Positions 53,254 to 64,000 of a stretch of DNA of 64,000 nt are shown here, one piece after another (position 1 is the first letter of the stretch; each line of letters starts with the position of its first letter). The stretch is taken from contig JANFAH010000001.1 in assembly GCA_024663395.1 (NCBI GenBank), forward strand, positions 4,340,001 to 4,404,000, in the 5' to 3' direction. This DNA comes from Pisolithus tinctorius. Lineage: Eukaryota; Basidiomycota; Agaricomycetes; Boletales; Pisolithaceae. Position numbers and translations under genes: made by a program. Under the pieces are notes generated by a model. That model had not been told where the DNA came from, did no database searches, and saw nothing but the letters and a program-made list of their open reading frames with translations.

Positions 53254-54695
53254 ATGCCAGACATCTTGCCCTCTACGACAGCACCAGGCGCATCTGCGGA
53301 GGCCCAGGCAGCGGCCTTTGCTGCAGACGACCGCATCCATTTTTCAAAAGAAAGTGGTACATGGAGGCTCGAACAGGAGGATGGCACAGAGCTTGAGTAC
53401 GACGCAGCCAAAGGGACATGGGTGCCTGTAGTAGGTGCTCTTTTTTCAGTATCTCGCCTGGGCATGACCGCCACAGGTTGATGAAGATCTGGTCAAGAAA
53501 CAACAAGCTGCTTATTCGGTACCTGGTGTAGATGAAGAGGTGCGTGTTGTCTGGGCCTCATAGTCCTCAGATTTACTGACCACCTCCGGATAGATCCCTG
53601 CCGCCCCCGTACTAAAGCGTGCCAATAAAAAAAGGAAGGGACTAGAAGATATCCCCACCGCTGGTCCGTCCAGCAAGCGCGGAAGGAACGACCAGGCGAA
53701 GCCCCCGAGGTCTAAGAACACTGCTGTGTTTGTAACCGGACTCCCACCCGACACCGAAATGGAGGAAGTCGTGGAACGGTTCGGTAAATTCGGTGTCATC
53801 GAGGAGGACGATGAGGGAGAACCTAAAATCAAACTATACGCTCGCGATGATGGGTCATTCAGCGGAGAAGCACTGGTGGTTTATTTCAAGGAGGAATCCG
53901 TCCCACTTGCCGTGAACCTCTTGGATGATGCCGAATTGCGCATAGGCGATCCATCCACGATAATGAGAGTCCAGAGAGCGGAATTTAAACATAAGCATAC
54001 CGGCGATGCTGGTGACGGCGGTGTCCCTCGAAGAACCATCGACAAGAAGAAAGCAACTAAGCGAATAGGAAAGATGCAAAGGTACGTAGAGACTGTTACC
54101 GAGACCTTGCGTGACGACCTAACACTGAGTAGGAAGCTACAGGAATGGGACGATGATGACGGTTTTGGTCCCGCCAAAACCGAGGAAGATCGCATTCATA
54201 GTAATAACAGAAGCAGCCGAGTTGTTGTCCTGAAGCATATGTTTTCCTTGAAAGAGCTGGACGAAGATCCTACGTTACTGATTGATCTGAAAGAAGACGT
54301 ACGGGAAGAGTGCTCTTCCTTAGGAGAGGTAACAAACATTGTCTTGTATGATGTAAGTCTTTTGCTAGTCGCGCATTTTGTAGTCTCATGGCGTAAATTA
54401 TACCAGAAAGAACCGGAAGGTGTTATGACCATAAAGTACAAGGAGCCGCTAAGTGCCCAAGCTTGCGTAGTGGTGAGTCCGCGGAAGTATGATAGAGGAT
54501 TTCTATCTAATTCTCGGTCAATAGAAGATGAACGGTCGATATTTTGCTGGGCGACGTATCGAGGCTTCACTCTTCGCCGGTAAACAGCGATTCAGGCGTA
54601 GTGGCGTCGACGACGACTGGCAAAGTGATGGTGAAGAAGCTGAGAAGAAGCGCTTGGATGACTTTGCAAATTGGCTCATGACCGAGGAAGAGTAG
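53254..54695 (+). CDS. CUS2: Tat-SF1/Cus2-type U2 snRNP splicing factor
   Basis: RNA-binding protein that helps U2 snRNP join the spliceosome. Start ATG 53254 (MPDILPSTTAPGASAEAQ). An N-terminal FSKESGTWRLEQEDGTELEY, then DAAKGTWVPV, gives the Trp-containing motif typical of the family. RRM1 is TAVFVTGLPPDTEMEEVVER, then FGKFGVI...GEALVVYFKEESVPLAVNLL. RRM2 (a UHM-like domain) is VVLKHMFSLKELDEDPTLLI, LGEVTNIVLYD, GVMTIKYKEPLSAQACVV, KMNGRYFAGRRIEASLFAG. The C-terminus is acidic (DDWQSDGEEAEKKRLDDFAN) and ends WLMTEEE* at 54695. Five introns, each confirmed by in-frame joining of RRM segments. About 390 residues. Confidence 0.9.
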
Positions 54696-55123
54696 GAAAA
54701 TTTCTAAGTCGACAGTGAACTGTGATCTTCCCCTATCAAGTCCTACCATATTGCACTCCGCTTGCGTCGAATTGCAATATATTTTCTTTTGGCTCAGTGT
54801 CATCTCAATTTTCAATTGAAGTTTTTTTGTTTTCGGCTGGCCCTTCTTGGGTGACATTAACCGAACGCAGTGGCCAGATTATGATTTGAAAGTGAGGGCA
54901 AAGGTGCAAAAGAGTGTAATGTAGGAAACGAGTGAAACCATGGGTAGGCTATGTAAAATGTTCCCCGACAAGAGTGAAATCAGCCCTACGATATATGTAG
55001 AACCGCCAAGGACGAAAAATCAAGGACAAAATGGCGATCGGAATACTGAAGGCGATCACAACAGGTCGTGACGAGGAGCGGGCGACCACAAGCTTCGAGG
55101 CGGCATGGGGAGCAAGCACAGCA
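54696..55123. other. Intergenic region between convergent genes
   Basis: About 430 bp between the stop of the Tat-SF1 gene (+) and the stop of the following minus-strand gene. It holds an A/T-rich stretch at 54770-54835 consistent with poly(A) signals; nothing else was seen. Confidence 0.35.
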
Positions 55124-57016
55124 TCATAAAACGATAGCCTCGCTTCCATGGGACTGTCCTTCATCAGACACCACGTATGGACTGCCATCAACCGGTTCCG
55201 GTGCACCCTCGGTTGAGGCGGGGGAACTGACTACGAGCTCTGGCAGGACTGGTGGTTCACTTGAGATGACTGGCCTAGCTTCATCCTCATCATATGTCAC
55301 CTCCGAGAAGGCAGAAGAGACACGTGTGAGTCCCGGGACTGCATCCGTTGAAGCTTTTGGAGTGGCAGCTGTGGTGGAGAGACGTGCCATGATCGGAGTG
55401 CTTGTGTTAGCAGCAGTAACGGTCGGTGAATGAGTGTCATTCGATTGTACTTGTTCACATGGTTGAGGTGGGTCCGCGAAGTCCCATGCACGAGGAACAA
55501 GTGCGACAGGCATGATCCTGGGCATAATAAGAACAGCGCTCTACGAACTTGAAAACCCGAGTTCATACCATGTCGCACAACATACCACGCCGTTCCCCTC
55601 GTCTGCTGCACGTATTGAGTGCCACTCCATTTGCACGAACTGTGCGAAATAACGGATGAAAGGAAGTATCTCTCGCACGCCCTCGTTAAGGACCGATATC
55701 GCAGTGAGAAGGTCTAGTACCGCAGAGCTTGGTGCGGCGGCAGACTGTATATGTGCCAAAGTCGGGGGAGGGAGGCAAACTTCAAAGCCCCACCAATCTG
55801 TGTGTGATGACCATTGCGTGAGTACTTCTATATGAGCAAGTGCTGCCTTCTACTTACAAGTGAGGACGGATATCCGGTCTGTAGGGACAGTCACACCTTT
55901 GTGGTTTGGCATGACCGCTTTGCCGGTTGCATATCCCAGGGCAAGAAGCTGCGGTGTAATCTCCTGGATGCCTTCTAAAACGGCACCCGCAGTCGGGACA
56001 GCTCCGGCAAAGACACCCGGCGCAGTGGCCGAGGCACCAAAACCCATATTAGGGGCCGCGAGGAGGTCAAGAACGTGAACATCTCGGAGGGCATCAGAAA
56101 CAGCAACTACAGAAGCAGAAGCAACGGAACCAAGCTTCGAAAAGTATCGTTCGTGTGCCTCATCGTCAGTGACGTCGAGACAAACCGCGTGGAGAGGAAC
56201 ATGCGGGTCCATGGAGTCATCGGTTGATTGAGGTGGAAGACACCTCAGATGCGCGATCACCTTGCTTGCAGACTTTGGCTTCGAAAGGTGGGAATGAACG
56301 CGTCTCACTGCAGTCTTAGTGGACGAGCTTGTCTTCAGTGGTTTTGCACCAGGAGACAAATTGCAATCGCCGACAATAAGTGAACGAACAAGCACGGCAC
56401 TCTCTTTGACACGTTTCTCAGTGCTTGCTTTGCGAAGGGAACGAATTGCGAATGTCCTGCTTTCCCGGGATTTCTTCCCTGCGTTTCTGGCTACTGATGG
56501 CGCACGAACCGCACGTGCGAAGGTGACCTGGGAGTGAGTTGTAGATTTATGCTCGGACTGCGCAGATAGCTTGGATTCGGAACGAAGGAAAGGCAGCGAG
56601 AGGAACGAAAAGCGTCCCAGTTCTTTGACTGAAGTGGGTTGCCCGCAGTGGCTAGCGGTCTCTTCAATACAAGACCCCAACTGTTCGTTGGGGGTCAAAA
56701 GCGTCCCATCTTGCCCATGAACAGGTGAAGGGAGTGCCAGAGAAGTGGCGGGATTTGGAGAGTCGGGAAAATGAGTTGAACCACGCTCGACCATAGAGTC
56801 AGGTGCATTAGTCTCGCTGGGGGAAGCGTGTGCGGTCGGTGAGTGAAAAGACTTAGAGAGCGTCCCGAGAGTGGACGCTTCGCTCTCGACCTTGACCAGT
56901 CTTGACTCCTGCTTGACTTGAACTACTGTGGGCTCGTTGACCCCGGCAGTCTGGTCAGAAGCAGCGAGAGGTGACCTCAGGGCTTTCGTTGTGGCAGACT
57001 TGATGAAGCCCAGCAT
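55124..57016 (-). CDS. Hypothetical Ser/Thr-rich protein
   Basis: Start ATG 57016-57014 (MLGFIKSATTKALRSPLA). The first exon encodes ~388 residues: a Ser/Thr/Lys-rich disordered half, a basic Arg/Lys/Ser patch (RTFAIRSLRKASTEKRVKES), then a more ordered stretch with VPLHAVCLDVTDDEAHERYF, SVVAVSDALRDVHVLDLLAA and TAGAVLEGIQEITPQLLALG. The next exon (near 55620-55760) gives an alpha-helical AVLDLLTAISVLNEGVREIL, PFIRYFAQFVQMEWHSIRAA. The last exon is Pro/Ser-rich and ends GSEAIVL* at 55124. No family recognised. Head-to-head with NDUFS7, 574 bp away. Confidence 0.6.
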
Positions 57017-57590
57017 GGCCAACAATGTTACCGAGTGAAGAAAGAAAAAAGAGTGAAGGGAATGGAGTAAAAGTTCGAGTGGTGCTGGTACTTATGTAGT
57101 ACCGACGGCAAACGTTTCGCGTGAGAAAGCCATCTTGGGTTCTCGGGTGCCTTCGCTTGGGCGGGTGGACAGCAGAAGGCGAAAGTAGGCTGCTTGGGGT
57201 CCAATGTTGGTGAGCATACCACGAAGATTTCATGAGGGACATCCTCGGGGATCAGACAGGAAGCACTCGCAGCAGAGCTGCCAAAACCGTGTATAGGAGC
57301 TAATTTACTTATGAGGATGGTTCTGGGATGTCAATGCAACAATCAACCAACTGGAGTCCGAGTCTCGGGTACATCGACCAACCATTCTCATATTTCCATT
57401 GTCTGTGAGCAGCGAACTCCCAGAGTGTCCAGCCTTAGACCGAACACCACCTGCAGTCGGTCGAGCAAGAATATCTTGACCAAGGATATGTTGCTGAGTC
57501 AGCCGCGTACGTGGGAATCTTTTCTCCGGACTCGTCCACAACACTAATATCGTACTCAACTATCGGACTATTAGCATTGTTCTCGTGACC
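57017..57590. promoter_or_regulatory. Divergent promoter, hypothetical protein / NDUFS7
   Basis: A 574-bp space between two diverging starts. No factor site was recognised. Open frames on the minus strand at 56955-57242 are more likely leader sequence than a gene. Confidence 0.3.
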
Positions 57591-58526
57591 ATGGCGCTTG
57601 GGGTCTTGAAAACGTCAAGTGAGTCCAGACTGTTATATGGAATACAGGAGGACGCTGAAAATCACCACAGTCAAGCACGCCTGTCGACGTGCAGCTCTAA
57701 CACCTGCCAATGGAATCTGTGGTGAGTATCAGTTTGAACACGTTGTATTGTCTCTATTGAGATGTCATGATAGCCTCCCGTTTTCTGCATTTCTCCAAAC
57801 CCGTCCGGTCGCCGGAGACGACCCCTGCCATTCCAACCTCTCAAGAACCTGTCACTTCCCTTGCCATGCGTGGTTCCAACCAATTCAGTCTGGAACACCC
57901 TCGGAACAAGGCTGGTATGTCTCTTCTCGTTTATTTGTATCCGCGCCTTTACCGTTGAATAGAGTATGTCCTTTCAACCCTTGACAAAATTGCCAGTTGG
58001 GCGCGCCAAGGTTCTATGTGGCCCATGACTTTTGGTCTTGCATGTTGTGCTGTAGAAATGATGCACATGGCTGCTGCACGTTACGATCAAGATCGGCTTG
58101 GCATTGTCTTCCGTGCTAGTCCCCGACAAAGCGACATCATGATTGTCGCCGGCACACTGACCAATAAGATGGCCCCAGCTCTTAGAAAAGTTTATGATCA
58201 GATGCCCGAACCGCGGTGGGTCGTATCTATGGGATCGTGTGCGAATGGGGGCGGGTATTATCACTATTCTTATTCGGTGGTGAGGGGTTGTGATCGTAAG
58301 GCTCTAACCTGGTGAAAGTGGTTCCCGGTGCTCACAGCTCGACAGGGATTGTTCCCGTGGATATTTACGTTCCGGGGTGCCCACCAACTGCCGAAGCGTT
58401 GCTTTATGGAATGCTCCAACTCCAGCGTAAAATGAGAAGGAGCAGGAAAGGCGTACTCTGGTGGGTACATGGCTATAGTCCAAGAAGGCAGTGGCTGGAT
58501 TGATTTGTGACAGGTACCGCAAGTAG
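57591..58526 (+). CDS. NDUFS7: Complex I core subunit NDUFS7 (PSST, 20-kDa, iron-sulfur N2)
   Basis: Core subunit of mitochondrial NADH:ubiquinone oxidoreductase; holds cluster N2, the last electron carrier before ubiquinone. Start ATG 57591 ([18 protein letters not shown]), a basic targeting-type N-terminus. Joined exons give [40 protein letters not shown] with the tandem Cys pair, [60 protein letters not shown] and [14 protein letters not shown]. Splicing GTGGGT...CAG near the end yields the family C-terminus VLWYRK* at 58526, instead of reading through to a longer tail. All four cluster-ligand cysteines are present. Six introns in under 1 kb. Confidence 0.95.
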
Positions 58527-59022
58527 CTTGACTTGCTCATTGAAGAGACTTGGAGAGCATAATCAAAGTTAGGCTGTGTGAAACGATAGAGACTACTCTT
58601 GTCCTCTAGCCACTGCAATAAACATCGACCAGTATCTGAGACATTTATATTTATACTTATATGAACGGGCACTAGTCCCCGCCCAGCCGTGCGAAACGGA
58701 TGCCAAGTAAGGTACCGGCTCGGCACTGCCATGAGCATCGCCCAATTTCCAGTTGGACCAGTCCCCCACCGTCCCGTCAGTTGGATTTGAGTGCTTCTGT
58801 GCAAAGCCAGTGCTCGCGGTGGTCGTCCAGAGCTCGGCTGGCGGCTTCGACCCAAGTCTTTCTCACTGCCTCGTTCCTTCTCTAGTCTGTCTATTCTCAA
58901 ATTTGCGCAACGTACATCGGGCGTTCTAAGGCGCCTTCTAGGAGTACTTTTCTATAGCATCTCGTGTCTTGACTCTGGGCATCCCCAAAGCTCCTCTTAG
59001 TGGCGCAATCCAGATCTTAGCC
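58527..59022. other. Intergenic region upstream of conserved hypothetical gene
   Basis: About 500 bp between two plus-strand genes. A minus-strand open frame (58304-58900) overlaps the NDUFS7 end and shows no motif. Presumed terminator and promoter sequence. Confidence 0.35.
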
Positions 59023-62000
59023 ATGGCCACAGTCTCAGCACTTCAACCTGTACATGCCGACGCTCTTCCTGGCAACCTTCAACTAAACTTCTTTCAGAGC
59101 GACCTTGCAGTCCCGGACATGGACATCAAAGGCCATGGATACGCGCCCCCCTCCGACAAGGTACTCAGTGCCTACCCTAACGTTCTTCAAGCACAAGCTC
59201 AGAAGGACTCGGCTTCTTTAAATGAACCTCCCACGTCCGTGCTAGACGATGAACGGGGTCGGAATGATGGAGATCATGACCCACTAAATCCAGTCTTGGA
59301 GAATAGTCAGCACTTTTCCCATCCCAAGCCAACCTCTCAAGGTGTCTCCGCTCGTCACACCACCGGACGTTTCAGTCTAGATGATGACACAAGTAGCGGA
59401 AATGTCCCTCCCTTATTGAATGGTGGCTTGATGGACTCGGGATTCCTTAACGACTCTTTTAAGTCTCTTGGAGAATCTCTCACAGTCTCTCAGCCTCCTC
59501 CTTCATCACCACTACAGGTCCAGTCTTCCCGAGACATTCCAGTATCGCTCCATCCTGCGAACAGTCGACAAACCCCCTATCACTTATCCGAGGGTGCAAG
59601 TCATCCCAGGTTCCCTCCCAATTCTCTGTCGAGGCCCTATAGCCCCACACTAGGCATTCCCATCCCGATATCGACGAACCCCCGGGCATATCCCCAGCAC
59701 CCTACATTTATCACACCTGCAGCGGCTCCAGATCCAATAAATCCCATCCTTTCCCCCACTCCGCTCCAGCCGCCGGAAGAGGTTTGTGTTGAGTGTGCCA
59801 TGCGCGACCAGGACATGGCAGATGTGATCGTCACTGGCCCCGGAGTTTGGGACCGTGAGAGCGACGTGCTCTACCAAGAGTTATTGAGGAGGGAAGAAGA
59901 AGAAGAAACCGCAGGTATATTGCGGTCAGAGTGTTCTTCCCGACCCCGGGCCAGGGGTGGGCGCCTCACCGAACAGAACCTCAAACTATGGAATATGATG
60001 GCGAGTTTGTACCTTACCTTTTTGACGATATACTCATTGAAGGTTGGCAGAACCCCCGAGAACCAATGGCAAGGCAGCAGACTTTAAGCCAGTATGTAAA
60101 GGCTCAGCGATCTCTACTCGAGGCCGAAGCTTTGGCACACGCACGGGCAATGCAAGAGTCTAAGCAGCTCGAGAACTCAGTCAAGGACACTTATGCACAG
60201 CTTCGACGATCGGTGCTTGAGCTGGATGGTGTGGATGACAGCGCTTTCAAGCTCAAACCCTCGCGTCCTACTAGTGTTGTAAATGGAAACGGGACACACC
60301 ATATTCGAGGGGCATCTCGTGACATCACGTTGCTTCGAAACGGTCTCATTGTGGAACATGTCGATGTCCGTCGTGAGGAAAAGGACGAACGAGAACGTCG
60401 TCGTAGGCGAGAAAAACAGGAGCGCAGTCGCCCTCGCAAATCTTCGCGTGCTTCTGCCATAGATGTCACCTCGCTCTATTCCTCAAACAGTATCGTTCCT
60501 CACACTGACAATGGTTTTGGTGTGATGTCAAGCCCTCGGCTTTCTGGAGTTGGTACTCGACCTGCAAGCTCGCTTACTGTCCCAGTTGACAGACAGGCAA
60601 GCCTCAGTCAAGCGTACTCGCAGGCTTCGTTTTCGGATGCGCATAGCCCTGGTTCTGTATCACCGAGACGCTCACGATTCTTCGGTTTCAAAAATCTAAG
60701 CGGCGCTTGGAGAAGCCAGGACAGTTTGGCCGCTTCAGGGATGTCAGGGAGTATGATTGACATGCAGTATGTTGTTTTATCTTCTCACTTGGGCGGTTCT
60801 GATACATTTCATTTCCCCCAGCGTAGCGCTGCAGCGCGAAAATTACGCGTCAACTGTTCGTCCGCCAGCGGACAGAAGCAGGTTACCTTCGCAGAGGCAG
60901 AGTCAATTATGGCCCCCAGCAGAGGACCAGGATGGATCTACTCTTGCCGCAGCTGATCAGAAACCCAAGAAAAAGAAAAAGCGCGGTTTCGCGAAGATCT
61001 GGAGTCTAGTCAAAGGATCGTCGGGCAAGAGCGACACTCGCATCGAAAACTTAGGACGTTCTCAAGATCGTCATGACGACGACTCACCCCTCACTCCACC
61101 CCCACCACTGTCGTATTTGGTGGAACGCGGACCCGGAGAGCATCTCAATGGGAACGGACGTCATGCATCGACTCCGTCTCTTCTTTCGACGACATCACCT
61201 TGGAACGGGTTATCATCACCCGGTATGTCACCTCCCACAGCTCCCTCTAGTCTTCTCCCATCACCCACTTCTTCGCGTCCGTCAGGGGGAAACGGAGACG
61301 TGATCGAGAAAAAAGTTGCCCTGCTAACCGATGACAAAGAGGCACACGAAACTGTAGCGCCGGATGCTAGGCTCAGGCCAGTTCATCCTGTCACATCTGA
61401 ACCGGATATCCGACAGAAAGTCCAGTCGCCCAACAACATGACGCTCCCAAAATCAACATCTACAATGTTGTCGCGGGAAAAGTCGTTACCGCCACTTCCA
61501 GGAGAATGGAAACCAAGGTCACAAAACGTTGGGAGTGAATCTCGCCCACAGAGCTTCTACACCTATGACCCTCGCCATGGTAATCACGATCCATATGATT
61601 TAGCACCTCCCCATGCACCTTTCCGCACGGAAGCCAGGCGCCAGTCTTTCAGTGGCGTAACTTCACGTCCCACACTTGGCATTCAAACTATGCCATCCGG
61701 CGGTCACGATTATACGCGGAGCCCAAATGGATTTTATAACGAATTCGGCATCTCACGGAGGTCTCTTGGTCGCCTCGACAACATTGAAGAGAACCCTCCC
61801 GTTCCCCCCACCCCCAAGCGCAAGAGCAAGCTTATCTTTGCTTCCCTTCTCGGTAGGAAATCCAACAACCCTTGTGAAATGAGTGGTTCGATTTCACACG
61901 AGTTTCCGCGTCTGTCGACACCAATGTGCGACGGAAATGAGGACAGTTTGTATTCTGCATATACCAGTTCTCGACAAAGCGCGGGACCCCGGATGTCTAT

Positions 62001-62103
62001 TATGTCCCGCAAAGCCATCGAGGAACTCGTTGACCAAGATCGCGAGTTTGTAGCCTATCGCTATCCGTCACAGACCCACTCGCTCGGTGACCTTCTCCGA
62101 TGA
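59023..62103 (+). CDS. Conserved basidiomycete protein of unknown function, largely disordered
   Basis: Start ATG 59023 (MATVSALQPVHADALPGN). The N-terminal ~250 residues are Ser/Pro-rich. A conserved core follows: EEVCVECAMRDQDMADVIVT, GPGVWDRESDVLYQELLRRE, RPRARGGRLTEQNLKLW, then after an intron EPMARQQTLSQYVKAQRSLL, EAEALAHARAMQESKQLENS. This core, with its paired Cys (C-V-E-C-A-M-R-D) and coiled coil, is one I know from many mushrooms without a function. A basic Arg/Glu segment (DERERRRRREKQERSRPRKS) and long Ser/Pro tracts continue through KKKKKRGFAKIWSLVKGSSG to the end, SLGDLLR* at 62103. At least two introns. Confidence 0.75.
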
Positions 62104-62514
62104 CGCATTGCTGAAGACTGCACCCAGTCAGTTCCTTGTAGTTTTTTTTTGGTTTATATGGATTTGGTCCTTTCCATGTACCTCAGCCCCCGCTCGCCAG
62201 ACGCCCCCATTTCTCTCATGAATCACTTCGTACCTACTTGGTGTTTCCTCAGGACATTGCTCGACTTCTTTTATAATCGGTGTTGTACATTGTCCAAAAG
62301 CGCACTCGTTTCCACGTTCGACATGTATATGCATGAGCTCTAAGACACTTTCTTTGATATGAAATGGCGATAGCTGCATTTGCGAAGAGAAGACAAAGTG
62401 GGAACCAACTAGCAACGTGATTGGCAGATAAGAGAGCGGGTACCACGTGATCGAATAGATTGGCCGCTAGGAGGCCAGTGGACTGTGCCAACTCTTCCTG
62501 CAAAGTTGACTTCA
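62104..62514. other. Intergenic region upstream of MND1
   Basis: About 410 bp between two plus-strand genes, with a short T-tract at 62142-62150. No gene or recognised site; presumed MND1 promoter and upstream terminator. Confidence 0.35.
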
Positions 62515-63568
62515 ATGGTAGGGAAATTCTAATCACGCACCATACCCGCCCGCCCAGAACTTATTTACAGGCACCCCGTGGCTTATCTGCTGAAGAGAAA
62601 CGCATCAAGCTGTTGGAAATATTCCATGAGTCGGTAAGTTATCAGGGGTCACTCAGCTCCAGACACTAAAGACGACACCCGACAGAAGGACTTTTTCCAA
62701 GTAAACGTTCCGTACAGTGCGAAAGCAACCCAAACTTGATCATCTCATCCTTCCAGCTAAAAGAACTGGAGAAACTTGGGCCAAAGCTCAAGGGGATCGG
62801 TATGATGCACCTACTCAGTAATATGTGTCACTTGTCTTGAGCACCTTCACATAGTCTCGCAAACAGTGAAAGACGTTCTGCAGTCACTCGTCGACGACCG
62901 ATTGGTATATACCGATAAGATTGGGTCCTCCAATTGTACGCGCATATATCATTGCATACATGCGCATATACTCGGAGTTAACGGAAATTAGTCTTCTGGA
63001 GTTTCCCCTCGGAACGCGGAAACATAGTACGTCGACTAACCTCCCTAAGTTGAATGATAACGATATCGTTTCAGATTCGCAACCGATTAAATGCTGCGAA
63101 TAACGCGAAGTCGCACCTTAGAAGTCAACTCCAGGAGCTCGATACGTCGCTTGAACGCGAAAAGACCGCCCGACCTGAAAGCGTTTGTTCTATGTGCCTG
63201 CTGAGTATTAGCTGCTTTGCGACCTGATTTGTTTGTTGCCGCAGGAGAAGAGGACGGCCGCGTTGGAGAGGTTGCAGGCATCAAAAGAGAATATCAAAGC
63301 GCTTGAAGAGGAATTGAATGCATATGGCGTGTGTCATCCCACCAAAGTGGAAGCGAAGAAACGAGCTATTGTCGCCGCTCACGAAGCTGCCGTGCGATGG
63401 ACTGGTCTGTGCTGTGCACCTGTTTCCTAATTTGCGGAACACCTGAACCAGATTGCGTCAGATAACTATACCATCCTTCTTGTCTACTTCACCCGCCAAA
63501 ATGCAGTGGGTGAACAGGAGATTCGCAAGTTCCTAGATATCGAGGAAAATTACGAAGATATCTACTGA
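62515..63568 (+). CDS. MND1: Meiotic recombination protein Mnd1
   Basis: Partner of Hop2; the heterodimer stimulates Dmc1/Rad51 strand invasion in meiosis (family knowledge). Joined exons give MAPRGLSAEEKRIKLLEIFH, KDFFQLKELEKLGPKLKGI, VSQTVKDVLQSLVDDRLVYT and DKIGSSNFFWSFPSER, the winged-helix N-terminus. Coiled coils follow (IRNRLNAANNAKSHLRSQLQ; LERLQASKENIKALEEELNA), then AIVAAHEAAVRWTDNY, LVYFTRQNAVGEQEIRKFLD and NYEDIY* at 63568. The start codon (62515-62517) is followed directly by a GTAGGG donor, and exon 2 begins GCACCCCGT, so exon 1 codes only Met. Eight short introns interrupt about 210 residues. Confidence 0.9.
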
Positions 63569-63944
63569 GCTAAGATGCCAGTGACTGCTATCTGCAGGGT
63601 AGCTACGTGGCTTCAAGATAATCACTAGTCTGTCACTAGCGAAGTCACAGTTGTACAGATCCCGTTCACGAAAACGCTGTACGTACCTGAAATTCCGCAA
63701 CCACCCTACTCTTCGCCCGGGGCCCGCGGGAACAGTCATGCAAGGAATAATAGGTCACCGGTGTAGCAAGCACGTTGGCGTACGGCCGCCGCCTGAGTAC
63801 ATAACCAAAGTTGAGGATGACCGAGACCGAGGTTAGACCTTGTTAGGCCCATCTGAGAAGCACCCAAGATACAGTTGTTAACACTTCTTTTGCGCCTATG
63901 CAAACCCTCTCATTGGCCAACAAATCCCTTATTGAGCGCGAAAG
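63569..63944. other. Intergenic region downstream of MND1
   Basis: About 375 bp with no supported gene. A CCAAT-box-like ATTGG lies at 63912-63916, just upstream of the next start, and may belong to the promoter of the following gene. Confidence 0.3.
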
Positions 63945-64000
63945 ATGGTATTCCTCAGTGTCGTTGACGCGTTCTCGGGGTGAGTTTCAACTTCTAGTTT
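63945..64000 (+). CDS. Possible first exon of a further gene (truncated by window end)
   Basis: ATG at 63945 opens MVFLSVVDAFSG and is followed by a good GTGAGT donor at about 63979, so this looks like the first exon of a gene that continues past the window. Too short to identify. Confidence 0.35.

Noticed and set aside
58304..58900. 198-codon minus-strand frame overlapping the NDUFS7 3' end
   Set aside because: Antisense to a confidently assigned exon and without any recognisable domain.
1..64000. tRNA genes, rRNA, CRISPR arrays and transposons
   Set aside because: Scanned for TpsiC-loop consensus, spaced direct repeats and transposase, integrase or reverse-transcriptase motifs; GGTTCGA matches fall inside coding exons or lack cloverleaf partners, and no mobile-element protein motif was seen.

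Overview
The window is nuclear DNA of a filamentous basidiomycete, most likely an Agaricomycete. Nearly every gene is split by short introns of about 45-60 bases, intergenic gaps are small, and several families are ones I know mainly from mushroom-forming fungi (a DUF6593 protein, a TPR-HET protein, two conserved proteins of unknown function). I see about 26 protein genes plus the first exon of another. I see no tRNA, rRNA, CRISPR array or recognisable transposon.

Layout. 0-8 kb: a PP2C phosphatase (-), an eIF5-mimic W2 protein (+) and a Zn2Cys6 transcription factor (-), then a 1.4-kb gap. 8-14.3 kb: a first copy of the pre-mRNA 3'-end endonuclease CPSF73/Ysh1 (-), proteasome subunit alpha3 (+), a Ctr copper transporter (-) and gluconokinase (-). 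14.5-22 kb: a DUF6593 protein (-), histone chaperone Chz1 (+) and a large intronless TPR-HET gene (-) built from near-identical repeats. 23-32 kb: an XBP1/Hac1-like bZIP gene (-) whose C-terminal domain lies in a different frame from its bZIP domain, a conserved protein with a possible Ulp1-like C-terminus (+), a small basic protein (-) and a second, intact CPSF73/Ysh1 copy (+). 32-48 kb: a Sec7-PH Arf exchange factor, an AreA-type GATA factor, signal peptide peptidase and gamma-glutamyltransferase, all on the minus strand. 48-64 kb: an unclear plus-strand gene, a conserved fungal protein (-), two complex I subunits (21-kDa and NDUFS7), Tat-SF1/Cus2, two unknown proteins, meiotic Mnd1 and the start of a further gene.

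Most genes are ordinary housekeeping genes arranged without functional clustering. The points that stand out are the Hac1/XBP1-like gene, which has the frame arrangement expected for Ire1-dependent splicing; the duplicated Ysh1 genes, which share intron positions and keep all catalytic motifs; and the TPR-HET gene with a 540-bp higher-order repeat, which looks like a fast-evolving recognition protein.

Exon boundaries were worked out by hand from GT-AG (and a few GC-AG) signals and reading-frame continuity. Domain calls rest on recognised motifs, not on searches. Residue numbers are approximate.
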